DNA of 64,000 bases from Tunicatimonas pelagia (GTDB lineage Bacteria; Bacteroidota; Bacteroidia; Cytophagales; Cyclobacteriaceae): positions 62,001 to 126,000 of the forward strand of contig NZ_CP120683.1 in the NCBI RefSeq assembly GCF_030506325.1. Reading direction: 5' to 3'. Below, in pieces: positions 54,978 through 63,202 of this stretch (the first letter of the stretch is position 1; every line of letters begins with the position of its first letter). The translations under genes and the position numbers were made by a program. The notes under the pieces were generated by a model. That model was not told where the DNA came from, made no database searches, and worked only from the letters and a program-made list of their open reading frames with translations.

Positions 54978-55778
54978 TTAGTTTTTCCACTTCAGCATTC
55001 TCAGCTTCCACAGATCAGCACCAGAAATATTTTGCCGAAAATTATGATTAGGGTCTTGACTGATTTTTTCCAACAACTCTTCTGCTTTATCAAAATCACC
55101 AATCTCAATAAGGGCCAGTGCCTGATAATAATCTGTTTCTTGGGCAAACATGGGTGCTTCCTGACTGCGGTTCTGCTGACGAATACTTTCAAACTGCCGA
55201 ACTGCTTGCTCGAAAGTAGCCTGCTGCATATAACTCATGGCTGCCAAAAACTGATCTTGCACCCCGGGGTTAGTCATTTGCTCAAACTGCTGAGTTAACT
55301 GGGCGTAGTCTTTCACTAAATATAAAGAGTCTATTACCGATGCTTCCGTTCCCGCATCCCGAGTAACCGGAAGCTTATACTCTACGTAATGACCATTGTA
55401 CCAACTGTCGGTGCTCACTGTGGCATACTGGATAAATAGATAGCCTAGCCCCCCCACCAACACAACTGCAGCTACTCTGGCTACCCTAGTCCACAGGGAA
55501 ATAACCGGAGTTGAATCAGGCGTAGTTTCCGATACGGGTTCTGAGGCTTGTTCCGCCACAGCGATTGGGCGGTACTTGGTATGCCATCGCTGTACTCTTT
55601 GCTGAATAGCGGTAGAATGAACCGCATCTTGCGCCAAGCGAATAATCTGTACATCCTGCTGCAAATCAGCATCTTCACTAATCGTTTTTTCTACGTACTG
55701 CGTATCAGCTTCACTCAGTTCGCCCTGGAGGTACTGCTCCAGAATCTCGATCTTATTGTTCTCATTAATATTCAACAT
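54978..55778 (-). CDS. Membrane-anchored anti-sigma-like protein with TPR-like C-terminus
   Basis: The 266-residue protein starts with a cytoplasmic segment of the anti-sigma (zinc-less) type (EILEQYLQGELSEADTQYVE, residues 11-30). One transmembrane helix (97-119, VARVAAVVLVGGLGYLF) follows, then an extracytoplasmic helical part (about 150-255) with TPR-like pattern (AAMSYMQQATFEQAVRQFES). The ATG at 55778 lies 14 bases inside the sigma factor gene, so the two are translationally linked. It probably holds the sigma factor in check and senses a cell-envelope signal. Confidence 0.7.
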   Translation of the reverse strand: MLNINENNKIEILEQYLQGELSEADTQYVEKTISEDADLQQDVQIIRLAQDAVHSTAIQQRVQRWHTKYRPIAVAEQASEPVSETTPDSTPVISLWTRVARVAAVVLVGGLGYLFIQYATVSTDSWYNGHYVEYKLPVTRDAGTEASVIDSLYLVKDYAQLTQQFEQMTNPGVQDQFLAAMSYMQQATFEQAVRQFESIRQQNRSQEAPMFAQETDYYQALALIEIGDFDKAEELLEKISQDPNHNFRQNISGADLWKLRMLKWKN

Positions 55779-56382
55779 AGCGAGACATTGTTTTTAAGTT
55801 TTCTATAATCGTAGGGGAGCTTTTCACATTACTGATTAGCTCCTTCAGACATTTGTATTTCTTGTTCCTGATTACTTGCTCATTGGTATACTGCGGCAAG
55901 TACTCCAGTATTTCTTTGATCGAGAGGCTTTGATAGTAAAACAACTCCAGAATTTTACGGCAGGTGCTACCTAGTTGGTCGAGTAACGCCACAATGAGAG
56001 CTTGCTTTTCTTTGTAAGCCAAATGTTCGCTTACATCCGGCTCAACATCATCGCGAGCATCTTCGTAAACTTCGTGTCGCCGGGTAGTACTTTTCCGCTT
56101 TCTCAGCTCACTAATCCACAAGTTGCGGGTAAGCGTGTACAGGAAAGATTTTACACTGGCCTGACCTCGATATTTTTCTTTTTTTACCATTTCAATAAAG
56201 GCCACAATTGCTTCCTGAATTACGTCGGCAGCATCGTCTTCATCGCCACTATTATTTCGCACATAATTCTCCAAAAGACCGTAGTATTCACGATAAATAA
56301 ACTGAATAGCTTCGTCAATATCTTGTTCGGTTGTAATTGCATGAACTACCTGTTGGTCATTGTAATCTCGGGCAACGTGCAT
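55765..56382 (-). CDS. ECF-type RNA polymerase sigma factor
   Basis: A 205-residue protein with sigma region 2 (about 25-95; DEDDAADVIQEAIVAFIEMV and FLYTLTRNLWISELRKR) and sigma region 4 (about 130-190; LGSTCRKILELFYYQSLSIK, then NEQVIRNKKYKCLKEL). It directs RNA polymerase to a small regulon, probably including the genes in this region. It overlaps the anti-sigma-like gene and is divergent from the Ig-like lipoprotein at 56.7 kb, so the 293-base spacer likely carries its target promoter. Confidence 0.85.
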   Translation of the reverse strand: MHVARDYNDQQVVHAITTEQDIDEAIQFIYREYYGLLENYVRNNSGDEDDAADVIQEAIVAFIEMVKKEKYRGQASVKSFLYTLTRNLWISELRKRKSTTRRHEVYEDARDDVEPDVSEHLAYKEKQALIVALLDQLGSTCRKILELFYYQSLSIKEILEYLPQYTNEQVIRNKKYKCLKELISNVKSSPTIIENLKTMSRYVEY

Positions 56383-56675
56383 GAATAATTATCAGTTTAA
56401 GGTCGATGTAATTGGGAAGTTTGTAACCGTTTGCTGGAAAAATAGTAAAAATATTTAATGCGATAGGCTTTCTACTTTGTTTTCCGCAGTAATGAGCTCA
56501 AACCACTGCATCGATCAGCGGTATACTGTTAATTTTTTATTATACTTTTTACAACAGCATCTTACTTATATTTAAGATCAACTTTTTTTCTAACTATTTT
56601 TTCAAAATCCCGGTTACATTACCATTTTGGCATACGACACTGAAGAAAGTTTTAAAAAATTAACCTCAAACAATC

Positions 56676-57680
56676 ATGCGTAACCCACAAAAAGCCATTC
56701 ACTACACATTTGGACTACTTTTTCTTTGCCTGACGATCTTGTCATGCAATGATGACGACGGTGTTGACGACCCCACTCCGATAGAGCAAGATACTACTGT
56801 AGTTACAAATCCGCCGCCAGCTCCACCCTCCCAGCCACCAGCTCTGCCCTCCTTTGACTGTTCGGTATTTACCTACCCCGATACTTTGTTTTTTATTTCA
56901 GAAGCTCCAAACAATTTGGTAAGCCCCGATTCAGCCCTGGTAGGTACTTACAGTTCGTATCCTTTGGGGTTAGCGATTGACCCTGCTACCGGAGTGATTG
57001 ACGTGAATGCCAGTGAGACGGGGCTTAAGTACGAAGTTCGTTTCATTCCTACGGGCACTACCGATACTTGCCGGACGTTTGTAACGATTTCCGGTATTAA
57101 TTACTTGGATAAGATTTACGTGCTAAGCACCGGCGATAGCCTGGCTCTGCCCATTTATAATGCTAGTCCGATGGCGATGCTTCCTTGTAATGATGACGAT
57201 GATGATGAGGACGACGAAGACGATGATGATGGGGATGATGACACTGATGATGACGATAGCGAATGCGAATTTGACGATGGTGCCGATGATGACGATGGGG
57301 ATGGTGACGACGATGAGCCGGCTCCCGGACAAGAAGTAATTCCTCAGGGGGTAGCGATTAACAAAGCTGACGGATCAATCAACCTCCAGCAAACGCTCAA
57401 TAACGGCACCTTTGGTTCCACTACTCCCGCCAACGGTACTTTTCAGGACTATACCATCTTCTACCGGCTCAACGATGCCAGTAACGAAGCATTAAACTCT
57501 ATTGATGTTCGCTTCTACTACTACGAAACCGAAGAGGATGTCCCCCAGTCGATTATAGATGAGATTGCTGACCGCAATAGTTTTACCTTCACGAACAGTC
57601 GCTTACTAAAGAATGCTAAAACAATGGATAGAAATGGCCGACCGCCTTATCTGTTGATTGTTAGAACACCACAAAGATAG
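56676..57680 (+). CDS. Ig-like lipoprotein with an aspartate-rich insert
   Basis: The 334-residue product has a lipoprotein signal ending in Cys24 (TILSC), a Pro-rich linker (PPPAPPSQPPALP) and two related beta-sandwich-like domains. The first is about 70-150 (YPLGLAIDPATGVIDVNASE); the second, about 155-290, has the parallel IPQGVAINKADGSINLQQ. The second domain is interrupted by about 45 residues, nearly all Asp and Glu (172-215). A calcium-binding role is plausible but unproven. It is divergent from the sigma factor gene, and with the CHAT gene downstream forms the probable regulon. Confidence 0.7.
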   Translation: MRNPQKAIHYTFGLLFLCLTILSCNDDDGVDDPTPIEQDTTVVTNPPPAPPSQPPALPSFDCSVFTYPDTLFFISEAPNNLVSPDSALVGTYSSYPLGLAIDPATGVIDVNASETGLKYEVRFIPTGTTDTCRTFVTISGINYLDKIYVLSTGDSLALPIYNASPMAMLPCNDDDDDEDDEDDDDGDDDTDDDDSECEFDDGADDDDGDGDDDEPAPGQEVIPQGVAINKADGSINLQQTLNNGTFGSTTPANGTFQDYTIFYRLNDASNEALNSIDVRFYYYETEEDVPQSIIDEIADRNSFTFTNSRLLKNAKTMDRNGRPPYLLIVRTPQR

Positions 57681-57686
57681 CCAAAG

Positions 57687-57736
57687 AGACGAGTAATCTC
57701 AATGATCTCTCGTCTGGCGATGAAAGATTTTTTATT
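57687..57736 (+). terminator. Probable weak terminator
   Basis: AGACGAG (57687-57693) pairs with CTCGTCT (57709-57715) and a TTTTTTATT run follows at 57729. The stem is short and the T-run is displaced, so confidence is modest. Confidence 0.4.
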
Positions 57737-57898
57737 GACTATTTGTAACATTTAAGGTTAACCATAGGTATTGATAGTATATCTATTAACTTTAAAAGCA
57801 TTACCTATGAAAACGACATCTCTTTTTCCCTGATGCTTTACTCTCTTCTTTGATTACTTGCTGAGTGAAAAATACAAAACGGGAGATGGCTGAACCAC

Positions 57899-57940
57899 GA
57901 TGGCTTCGCAGAGCCTCGCTATTCCATAGTGGCCTTGACG
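57899..57940 (-). repeat. REP-family unit, inverted orientation, with CTATTCCATAGTGG insert
   Basis: GATGGCTTCGCAGAGCCTCGC is followed by TATTCCATAGTGGCCTTGACG. Nearly the same composite sequence is found at 58868-58909. It belongs to the repeat cluster on both sides of the GIY-YIG gene. Confidence 0.7.
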
Positions 57941-57968
57941 ATATAGGAAGCAACCAAGCTTCCCCTTG

Positions 57969-57994
57969 CCGTCATCGCGACGTAGGAATCGATC
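57969..57994 (+). repeat. REP-family unit, forward orientation
   Basis: CCGTCATCGCGACGTAGGAATCGATC, followed by TTACGCCCCGGTAGG, matches the unit at 58111 with one or two differences. Confidence 0.75.
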
Positions 57995-58057
57995 TTACGC
58001 CCCGGTAGGAAGAAACGGTACATCAGACAAGTACACAGCGGGAATACATAGCGAAGA

Positions 58058-58086
58058 GATCGCTTCGCAGAGCCTCGCGATGACGG
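58058..58086 (-). repeat. REP-family unit, inverted orientation
   Basis: GATCGCTTCGCAGAGCCTCGCGATGACGG is the reverse complement type of the forward unit. With the unit at 58111-58136 it makes a large inverted repeat (12 and 9 matching bases). Confidence 0.8.
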
Positions 58087-58110
58087 TACATGAAACAAAA
58101 TATCCTCACA

Positions 58111-58160
58111 CCGTCATCGCGACGTAGGAAGCGATCCCACACTATGGCGGGTGGGAATTG
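58111..58160 (+). repeat. REP-family unit, forward orientation
   Basis: CCGTCATCGCGACGTAGGAAGCGATC is followed by CCACACTATGGCGGGTGGG, which can form a second small CCCAC/GTGGG hairpin, as in the units at 57969 and 58785. Confidence 0.75.
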
Positions 58161-58182
58161 TGGGTAGGTACACATATACATA

Positions 58183-58225
58183 GATCGCTTTGCGGAGTCT
58201 CGCCCACTGCGTGGCGCGATGGCGT
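58183..58225 (-). repeat. REP-family unit, inverted, degenerate
   Basis: GATCGCTTTGCGGAGTCTCGC is followed by a CCACTGCGTGG hairpin and GCGATGGCG. It is closest to the GIY-YIG gene on its 5' side. Confidence 0.6.
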
Positions 58226-58300
58226 GGAATATGAAAGTTTTTTTGTAAAATTGTCAGGAACTGTTTCCTTCCCACTGCATCGCTAACAATCTTAATTACT

Positions 58301-58600
58301 ATGGAACGAGGGGGCTGGGTGTACATGATGACCAATCAACAGAACCGGGTACTGTATACCGGGGTAACCGCTAACCTTATTGCCCGGATACACGACCACC
58401 GTACCCAGCGTTACTCGAAGAGCTTCACGGCACGCTACCGCCTGTACCGACTGGTTTACTACGAAGGCTTTTCCCGGATTGAGGAGGCCATTGCCCGAGA
58501 AAAACAAATCAAGGCGGGTTCGCGCCGAGCGAAAGAACAGCTTATCAATGGTATGAACCCGCAGTGGCGGGATTTGTGGGAGGATATTCAGCAATGGTGA
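58301..58600 (+). CDS. Small GIY-YIG nuclease-family protein (YhbQ/UvrC-N type)
   Basis: The 99-residue single-domain protein has the family motifs: GWVYMM (GIY position, 5-10), LYTGVT (YIG position, 18-23), R29 in NLIARIHDH and E67 in AIAREKQIK, followed by the typical NGMNPQWRDLW end. All catalytic positions (Y, R, E) look intact, so it could cut DNA. The start ATG is preceded closely by repeat material. At least four units of a palindromic repeat lie upstream and four downstream, which suggests functional or evolutionary linkage to the repeats. It separates the Ig-like lipoprotein and CHAT genes. Confidence 0.85.
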   Translation: MERGGWVYMMTNQQNRVLYTGVTANLIARIHDHRTQRYSKSFTARYRLYRLVYYEGFSRIEEAIAREKQIKAGSRRAKEQLINGMNPQWRDLWEDIQQW

Positions 58601-58632
58601 GGCGGTTGAGTAAACAGCAACTCTTTACCGTC

Positions 58633-58667
58633 ATCGCTTCCCCCGGAATCTGTCCGGGGGAAGCGAT
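58633..58667. repeat. Perfect 15-bp hairpin within a REP-family unit
   Basis: ATCGCTTCCCCCGGA (58633-58647) pairs perfectly with 58653-58667 around a five-base loop. The preceding ACCGTC links it to the same family. It is directly downstream of the GIY-YIG gene and may also act as its terminator. Confidence 0.75.
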
Positions 58668-58734
58668 TGCGCGGCAACCGTCTTACGCCCCGGCGGGGTA
58701 CGTTGTGTAAGGTGGCTGTAATTTCAGGACGGGA

Positions 58735-58760
58735 GATGGCTTCGCGGACTCGCCATGACG
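58735..58760 (-). repeat. REP-family unit, inverted, shortened
   Basis: GATGGCTTCGCGGACTCGCCATGACG resembles the inverted units upstream of the GIY-YIG gene and shares its GGAGATGGC approach with 57891-57901. Confidence 0.6.
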
Positions 58761-58784
58761 TTATAGGCAACTAAACTGCCCCCA

Positions 58785-58825
58785 CCGTCATCGCGACGAA
58801 GGAAGCGATCCCACGCCCCGGTGGG
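58785..58825 (+). repeat. REP-family unit, forward orientation with second hairpin
   Basis: CCGTCATCGCGACGAAGGAAGCGATC, followed by CCACGCCCCGGTGGG, matches the units at 57969 and 58111 in both parts. Confidence 0.75.
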
Positions 58826-58867
58826 AGAGCCACATGTGTGTGGGAGGCACTTAGACTTCAGGGCGTG

Positions 58868-58909
58868 ATATGGCTTCGCGGACTCGCCATTCCATAGTGG
58901 CCATGACGG
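58868..58909 (-). repeat. REP-family unit, inverted, with CATTCCATAGTGG insert
   Basis: ATGGCTTCGCGGACTCGCC is followed by ATTCCATAGTGGCCATGACGG. The insert is shared with 57899-57940 on the far side of the gene. Confidence 0.7.
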
Positions 58910-58995
58910 TATAAAGAAACTACCAACAAAATAATTAATCATTAGTTTACGTACCGACTGTGGTTGCCTTTTTCTAACTTGAGGCCGACAACCGT

Positions 58996-61779
58996 ATGAG
59001 ACGATTCGTATTCTGCTTCCTTTCCCTGTTTACCCTAACCCTACCACTGTACGCTCAGCCTGATACTCTAGTTACTTACCAACAAGCTGAAAGTTACTAC
59101 AACACCGACGTTCCCACGGCTGAAACGGATAGTCTAGCCCTTGTTAACTATTTAAAAGTCATTGATGAATTGTCAGGAGATAACAGTGTAGAAAATGCCC
59201 CCTTTCTACTGGATAGCTACGAAAAAGCCGGAATTATCCATCAGATTTACGAAAGAAATGAGCAAGCAGTTGGAATGTACCAAAGCGCTATACATACGGC
59301 TGAAAAATTTTCTCTGAGTGACTCACTCCTCTATCGCCCCTATTTATACATTGGTAACGCTTACTACGCTCTACATAGTTTTGACTCGTCTCTGGTGTAC
59401 CTCAAAAAAGCTGAAGAGCTTTTGGGGCTATACAACCTAGAGGAGGCTGATCGAATCTATAACGCATTAGGGATGATCTACTATGAAGCAGGAAATTACG
59501 AGCAAAGTATCAATTACTTTTCTCGCGCACTAGAGGCATTGAATAAGTTGGGGATCAATGACCCACAGGCTACATTCACATTTACCAGTAATATTGCTTC
59601 AGCTTTAGGGCTATTAAAAAAGTATGATTTGGCAGCAACAATGTACAAAAGCTTAATTCCGTTGGGTTTAGAATTGAATGAAGTCTATCTTAATTTAGGG
59701 GCGACATATCTTGAGGAAAAAAAAACTAACGATGCTTTATATTATCTCAACAAGATTGATTCTACAAAATCCTCAGATTTAAAACAAATTATAAAATATG
59801 TGAGCATCGGAAATGCACTTTTGTTACAAAAAAAGACCTCCTCAGCTAAAGATGAAGCACTGAAAGCTCTTAAGTTACTAAAGAGCGATTCTACTGTATC
59901 TGGTGAGGAATTTAAAGGAAATAGATATGCTGGAGACGTGTATCGATTGTTAGGAGAAACCTCTCTCCAGCAAGACCAACTACAAGAAGCCCTACGCTAC
60001 TACCAGCGAGCCATTATTCAGTTTGACTATGGTTTTAGTGATACCACGGTATTCAGCAACCCTCACGATTTTGCTTCGGCCTTTAGCAACTTCGCATTGT
60101 TTGGTAGTCTTACCGCCAAAGCGCATTGTCTGGAATTACTGTACCAACAGAACCAAACATCTGATTACTTAGTCGCTGCTCTGGATACCTATCAGTCGGC
60201 TTTTAAGATGGCCGATTACGTAAACAAGTGGTTTGACAATGAAAACGCTCGCCTTTTTTTAGCCGATGAAGTACTACCCGCCTATCAGCAAGCGGTAGCT
60301 TTTGCGGTATCAGCTTACGAACACACCCAAAACCCAGCTCATTTGGAAACGGCTTTCCGTTGGGCGGAGCAGAGTAAAGCGAATGCCCTGGCTGCCGCCT
60401 TGAAAGAAAATACAGTACGCAACTACACGGGCTTACCCGATTCGCTCCTCACCCAAGAACGTACTCTTCAGCAAAATTTATCCCGCCTGTTTTTGCAGAT
60501 TGACCAAGCCGAGACCGAGGAAGAAATAGGTGTACTAGAAACTGAAATAAGGGATACTGAGCTAGCCCTCTCGCGGCTGCAAGATCGCCTGCACGATTTT
60601 CCGGCCTACCGTCAGCAAAAATTTCAGTACGATAGTCTGGATATTACTTTCTTGCAACAAGAAGTACTCGATAAGCAAAGCGCGGTGTTATCGTACTTTT
60701 TGAGCGATAGTATTATTTACTTATTTGCCTTGCAGTCTCAGCAGCTCACCTACTACACCGCCCCTCGCGATTCGGTGTATGCAAATAATCTGCAACGACT
60801 ACAGCTTGAGCTGAGGACAATAAAAGCGGGGCAGTCTTATCAGGGTGCCAAACTAGCCAAACGTTTATACGAGCAATTACTGCTTCCGACCCAAACGGTA
60901 CTGAACAAAACCTCGTCGCTTATCATCATTCCCCATCAAGAGCTAAATTATCTTCCTTTTGAGTCGCTAATAAATCCTCAAGACGACTACTTGCTCGCCA
61001 GTCATAGTGTTAGTTATCAGTATACCGCTTCCTTTCTTCAATCTGACCCGGTTTTAGTAGATAATCTGAATAGTGCCCTCGCCTTAGCTCCTTTCTCTGC
61101 GAATGAAGCTTACGAACCCACGGGGCTAAGCCCACTAACTTATTCCGTGACGGAAACTGCCCAACTTGGTGGAGTAATACTAGAGCACCGCGAGGCCACG
61201 AAGGCTAATTTTTTGCGGTATAGCGACGATGCTTCTATTATTCATCTGGCTACTCACGCCGTTGCTAACAACGAAGACCCTTCGCGCTCGTATATTGCTT
61301 TTTATCCTTACACGGAAGCCGACAGTGCTTACAAGCTATTTGCTCATGAGTTATATAATCTTCCCCTGCAAGAAACCCAATTAGCTTTTCTTAGTGCTTG
61401 CGAAACTGCTACTGGTAAGATGATAAGTGGGGAAGGAATTATGAGTTTATCGCGAGCATTTGCTTACGCAGGTTGCCCTAACCTAATTACTTCGCTCTGG
61501 AAAGCGGAAGATAATGCTACTGCCTACCTGAGCGAGCGTTTTTACCAATATTTAAGTAAAGAGTACAGCATTGCTGACGCACTACGCCAAGCCAAATTAG
61601 ATTTGCTGAACAACCTGAAGCTTGCCCAGTTTCACGCTCCTACCTACTGGTCTCACTTGGTTTTTGTCGGTACTCCCCGTTCGTCCCAATTATCTACTGT
61701 TACCCCTTGGATTATTGGCTCCGCCGGAGTTCTGGCTGTCTTACTAATTTTTATGTGGCTGCATACGAAGCGGAAATAG
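58996..61779 (+). CDS. Exported TPR-CHAT protein (caspase-like fold protease), C-terminal membrane anchor
   Basis: A 927-residue protein with signal peptide (LPLYAQ cleavage), tetratricopeptide repeats at about 30-420, a helical linker and a C-terminal CHAT domain (about 600-890). The catalytic pair is H754 (LATHAVANN) and C802 (LSACETATG), both present. A final hydrophobic segment (WIIGSAGVLAVLLIFMW) with KRK indicates an inner-membrane anchor with the rest outside the cytoplasm. CHAT proteases are known in other bacteria as TPR-CHAT effectors, for example with type III-E CRISPR, but none of that context is here. The ECF sigma/anti-sigma genes and the Ig-like lipoprotein next to it suggest an envelope-signal-controlled cluster. 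Confidence 0.85.
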   Translation: MRRFVFCFLSLFTLTLPLYAQPDTLVTYQQAESYYNTDVPTAETDSLALVNYLKVIDELSGDNSVENAPFLLDSYEKAGIIHQIYERNEQAVGMYQSAIHTAEKFSLSDSLLYRPYLYIGNAYYALHSFDSSLVYLKKAEELLGLYNLEEADRIYNALGMIYYEAGNYEQSINYFSRALEALNKLGINDPQATFTFTSNIASALGLLKKYDLAATMYKSLIPLGLELNEVYLNLGATYLEEKKTNDALYYLNKIDSTKSSDLKQIIKYVSIGNALLLQKKTSSAKDEALKALKLLKSDSTVSGEEFKGNRYAGDVYRLLGETSLQQDQLQEALRYYQRAIIQFDYGFSDTTVFSNPHDFASAFSNFALFGSLTAKAHCLELLYQQNQTSDYLVAALDTYQSAFKMADYVNKWFDNENARLFLADEVLPAYQQAVAFAVSAYEHTQNPAHLETAFRWAEQSKANALAAALKENTVRNYTGLPDSLLTQERTLQQNLSRLFLQIDQAETEEEIGVLETEIRDTELALSRLQDRLHDFPAYRQQKFQYDSLDITFLQQEVLDKQSAVLSYFLSDSIIYLFALQSQQLTYYTAPRDSVYANNLQRLQLELRTIKAGQSYQGAKLAKRLYEQLLLPTQTVLNKTSSLIIIPHQELNYLPFESLINPQDDYLLASHSVSYQYTASFLQSDPVLVDNLNSALALAPFSANEAYEPTGLSPLTYSVTETAQLGGVILEHREATKANFLRYSDDASIIHLATHAVANNEDPSRSYIAFYPYTEADSAYKLFAHELYNLPLQETQLAFLSACETATGKMISGEGIMSLSRAFAYAGCPNLITSLWKAEDNATAYLSERFYQYLSKEYSIADALRQAKLDLLNNLKLAQFHAPTYWSHLVFVGTPRSSQLSTVTPWIIGSAGVLAVLLIFMWLHTKRK

Positions 61780-61813
61780 CCCTCACAATAGAGGATATTT
61801 CGATAAATTTCTA

Positions 61814-61835
61814 AGGTTCGTGATGTCACGAACCT
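61814..61835. repeat. Near-perfect 22-bp palindrome downstream of the CHAT gene
   Basis: AGGTTCGTGA (61814-61823) pairs with TCACGAACCT (61826-61835) around TG. No T-run follows, so it may be an operator or a weak transcription end rather than a classical terminator. Confidence 0.55.
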
Positions 61836-61911
61836 CGGGGTAGATAATTATCAGAATAAGGTTTAATGGAGTAACTCTATGCACCGACGGGCGGGATACC
61901 GTGTCTCTTAC

Positions 61912-61924
61912 CCGTCATCGCGAT
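61912..61924 (+). repeat. REP-family half-unit
   Basis: CCGTCATCGCGAT is the first half of the forward repeat unit found around the GIY-YIG gene, without its second half. Confidence 0.4.
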
Positions 61925-61946
61925 CATTCATAGACTCTGATACTAA

Positions 61947-62999
61947 TCAAGCTATCATGGGCTTGGCCTCAACTGGCTTATTCTTCCCTGAAGCAGCTAT
62001 CCTCTTTACTTCTCCCTCTTCTTCCTTATTCAAAAACACTTCAATCTTATTGAGCGAAAGCATACCCCGCCGAAGTACGCCCGGTACTTTAAACAACCTT
62101 CTTAGTGGTGCAATTACCGAAGCCAGTACCAATAAGTACACTAGCAACGCCCCGCCACTGATTTGTAATTCGGGGTGTACTGCCACCTGCCACAGTAGAA
62201 TTCCGGTGAGTACGTGTCCCATAAGTGGGGCAAGCATCTGCCGCGCGTTTTCCGAGACGTGATACGCCCGATCAGCCGCCAATAGCTTGTGGGTTTTCTT
62301 CCGAAACTTCCGGATTACCTCTTTTTCTCCCGCTACGGTCTTAATCTCTTCGTGCTGGGCAAACTTGCTGGCTACGTAGGAAAGCATAAAGCTTTTACGG
62401 TTACGCTTCTCCTTAATTAACGGATTTTGGTAGCGGTCTAACCCAATCATTAGCGGAATGTACAGCACTAATGATATTAGTAAAATAGTACTCAACGTTA
62501 CGTTCAGCAAAAAGAGAATACCAAAGCCCGATAGCAAAAACAGCAAATCTTTTATCCCTCCGTGCAAGCCCTTTATCAATAAGTTTTTCACACTACTCAT
62601 ATCCCCGCTGTAGCGCAGCAAGTAGCGTCCGTAAGGTTTGTGCTGGAAGGTTTCGGGCGACCAGTTGATTTGTGTCGCAAACAATCGCTGGGTCACCTGA
62701 TGAATAAACTGTTCGGCCTCCCGGGTAATCCAGTACTTTTCGGCGTAGGTAAATACTGCCTTTAAGACAATCACCCCCACGAAGAAAATGAAAAAGGCTT
62801 CCATCGTCTCTAGCTGCACTCCGAAGAGCTTGAGCAACTTAGTACGGTTGGTGATTGACTGAAAGTGAATGTCAAAGAATGCTCCCAGCGATACCGAAAC
62901 CATAAACGTACAAACACTGCCCAGCCAGCCCAGTCCTAAAATGACTAAAAGGTATATTCGTCGGGTGCGCCAAAATTCAGCTAATAGAGAAGTAGACAT
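61947..62999 (-). CDS. ABC-exporter-type transmembrane domain lacking an ATPase domain
   Basis: The 350-residue protein has six hydrophobic segments in the pattern of an ABC exporter membrane domain. It includes an intracellular-loop-like ITREAEQFIHQVTQRLFATQ and QHEEIKTVAGEKEVIRKFRK with the typical coupling-helix spacing. No Walker motifs follow; the frame ends with a basic tail (KNKPVEAKPMIA) and no ATPase gene lies downstream. Such membrane-domain-only proteins exist as a family in Bacteroidota (six-transmembrane ABC domain). It may pair with an ATPase encoded elsewhere, or have lost transport function. Confidence 0.75.
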   Translation of the reverse strand: MSTSLLAEFWRTRRIYLLVILGLGWLGSVCTFMVSVSLGAFFDIHFQSITNRTKLLKLFGVQLETMEAFFIFFVGVIVLKAVFTYAEKYWITREAEQFIHQVTQRLFATQINWSPETFQHKPYGRYLLRYSGDMSSVKNLLIKGLHGGIKDLLFLLSGFGILFLLNVTLSTILLISLVLYIPLMIGLDRYQNPLIKEKRNRKSFMLSYVASKFAQHEEIKTVAGEKEVIRKFRKKTHKLLAADRAYHVSENARQMLAPLMGHVLTGILLWQVAVHPELQISGGALLVYLLVLASVIAPLRRLFKVPGVLRRGMLSLNKIEVFLNKEEEGEVKRIAASGKNKPVEAKPMIA

Positions 63000-63202
63000 A
63001 ATCTTTAAAAAAATGGGAACCCGAATACCGAATTCCGGATAATTTCATACACTGTTTTACTTATTACACGGCTTTTATTAAAAGCAGTTGGCAGAAGGCT
63101 ATAAGTTTTTCTGCTAACTGTCTACCAGAACCGGAAGACGTATCATGGATTCTAGTCTTCCGGTCCCCGTCGGCCGCCCATGTACTTTCGGTTTTTATTA
63201 GT

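Noticed and set aside
57123-57332. Frame of 69 codons opposite the Asp-rich insert giving Ile/Val-rich protein
   Set aside because: This is what the reverse strand of GAT/GAC runs always gives, so it is a composition artefact.
58114-58594. Two frames opposite the GIY-YIG gene and its repeats
   Set aside because: They are antisense to an intact family protein and consist partly of translated repeats.
57899-58909. CRISPR array
   Set aside because: The repeats vary in orientation, spacing and length and carry no uniform spacers, and no cas gene is nearby.
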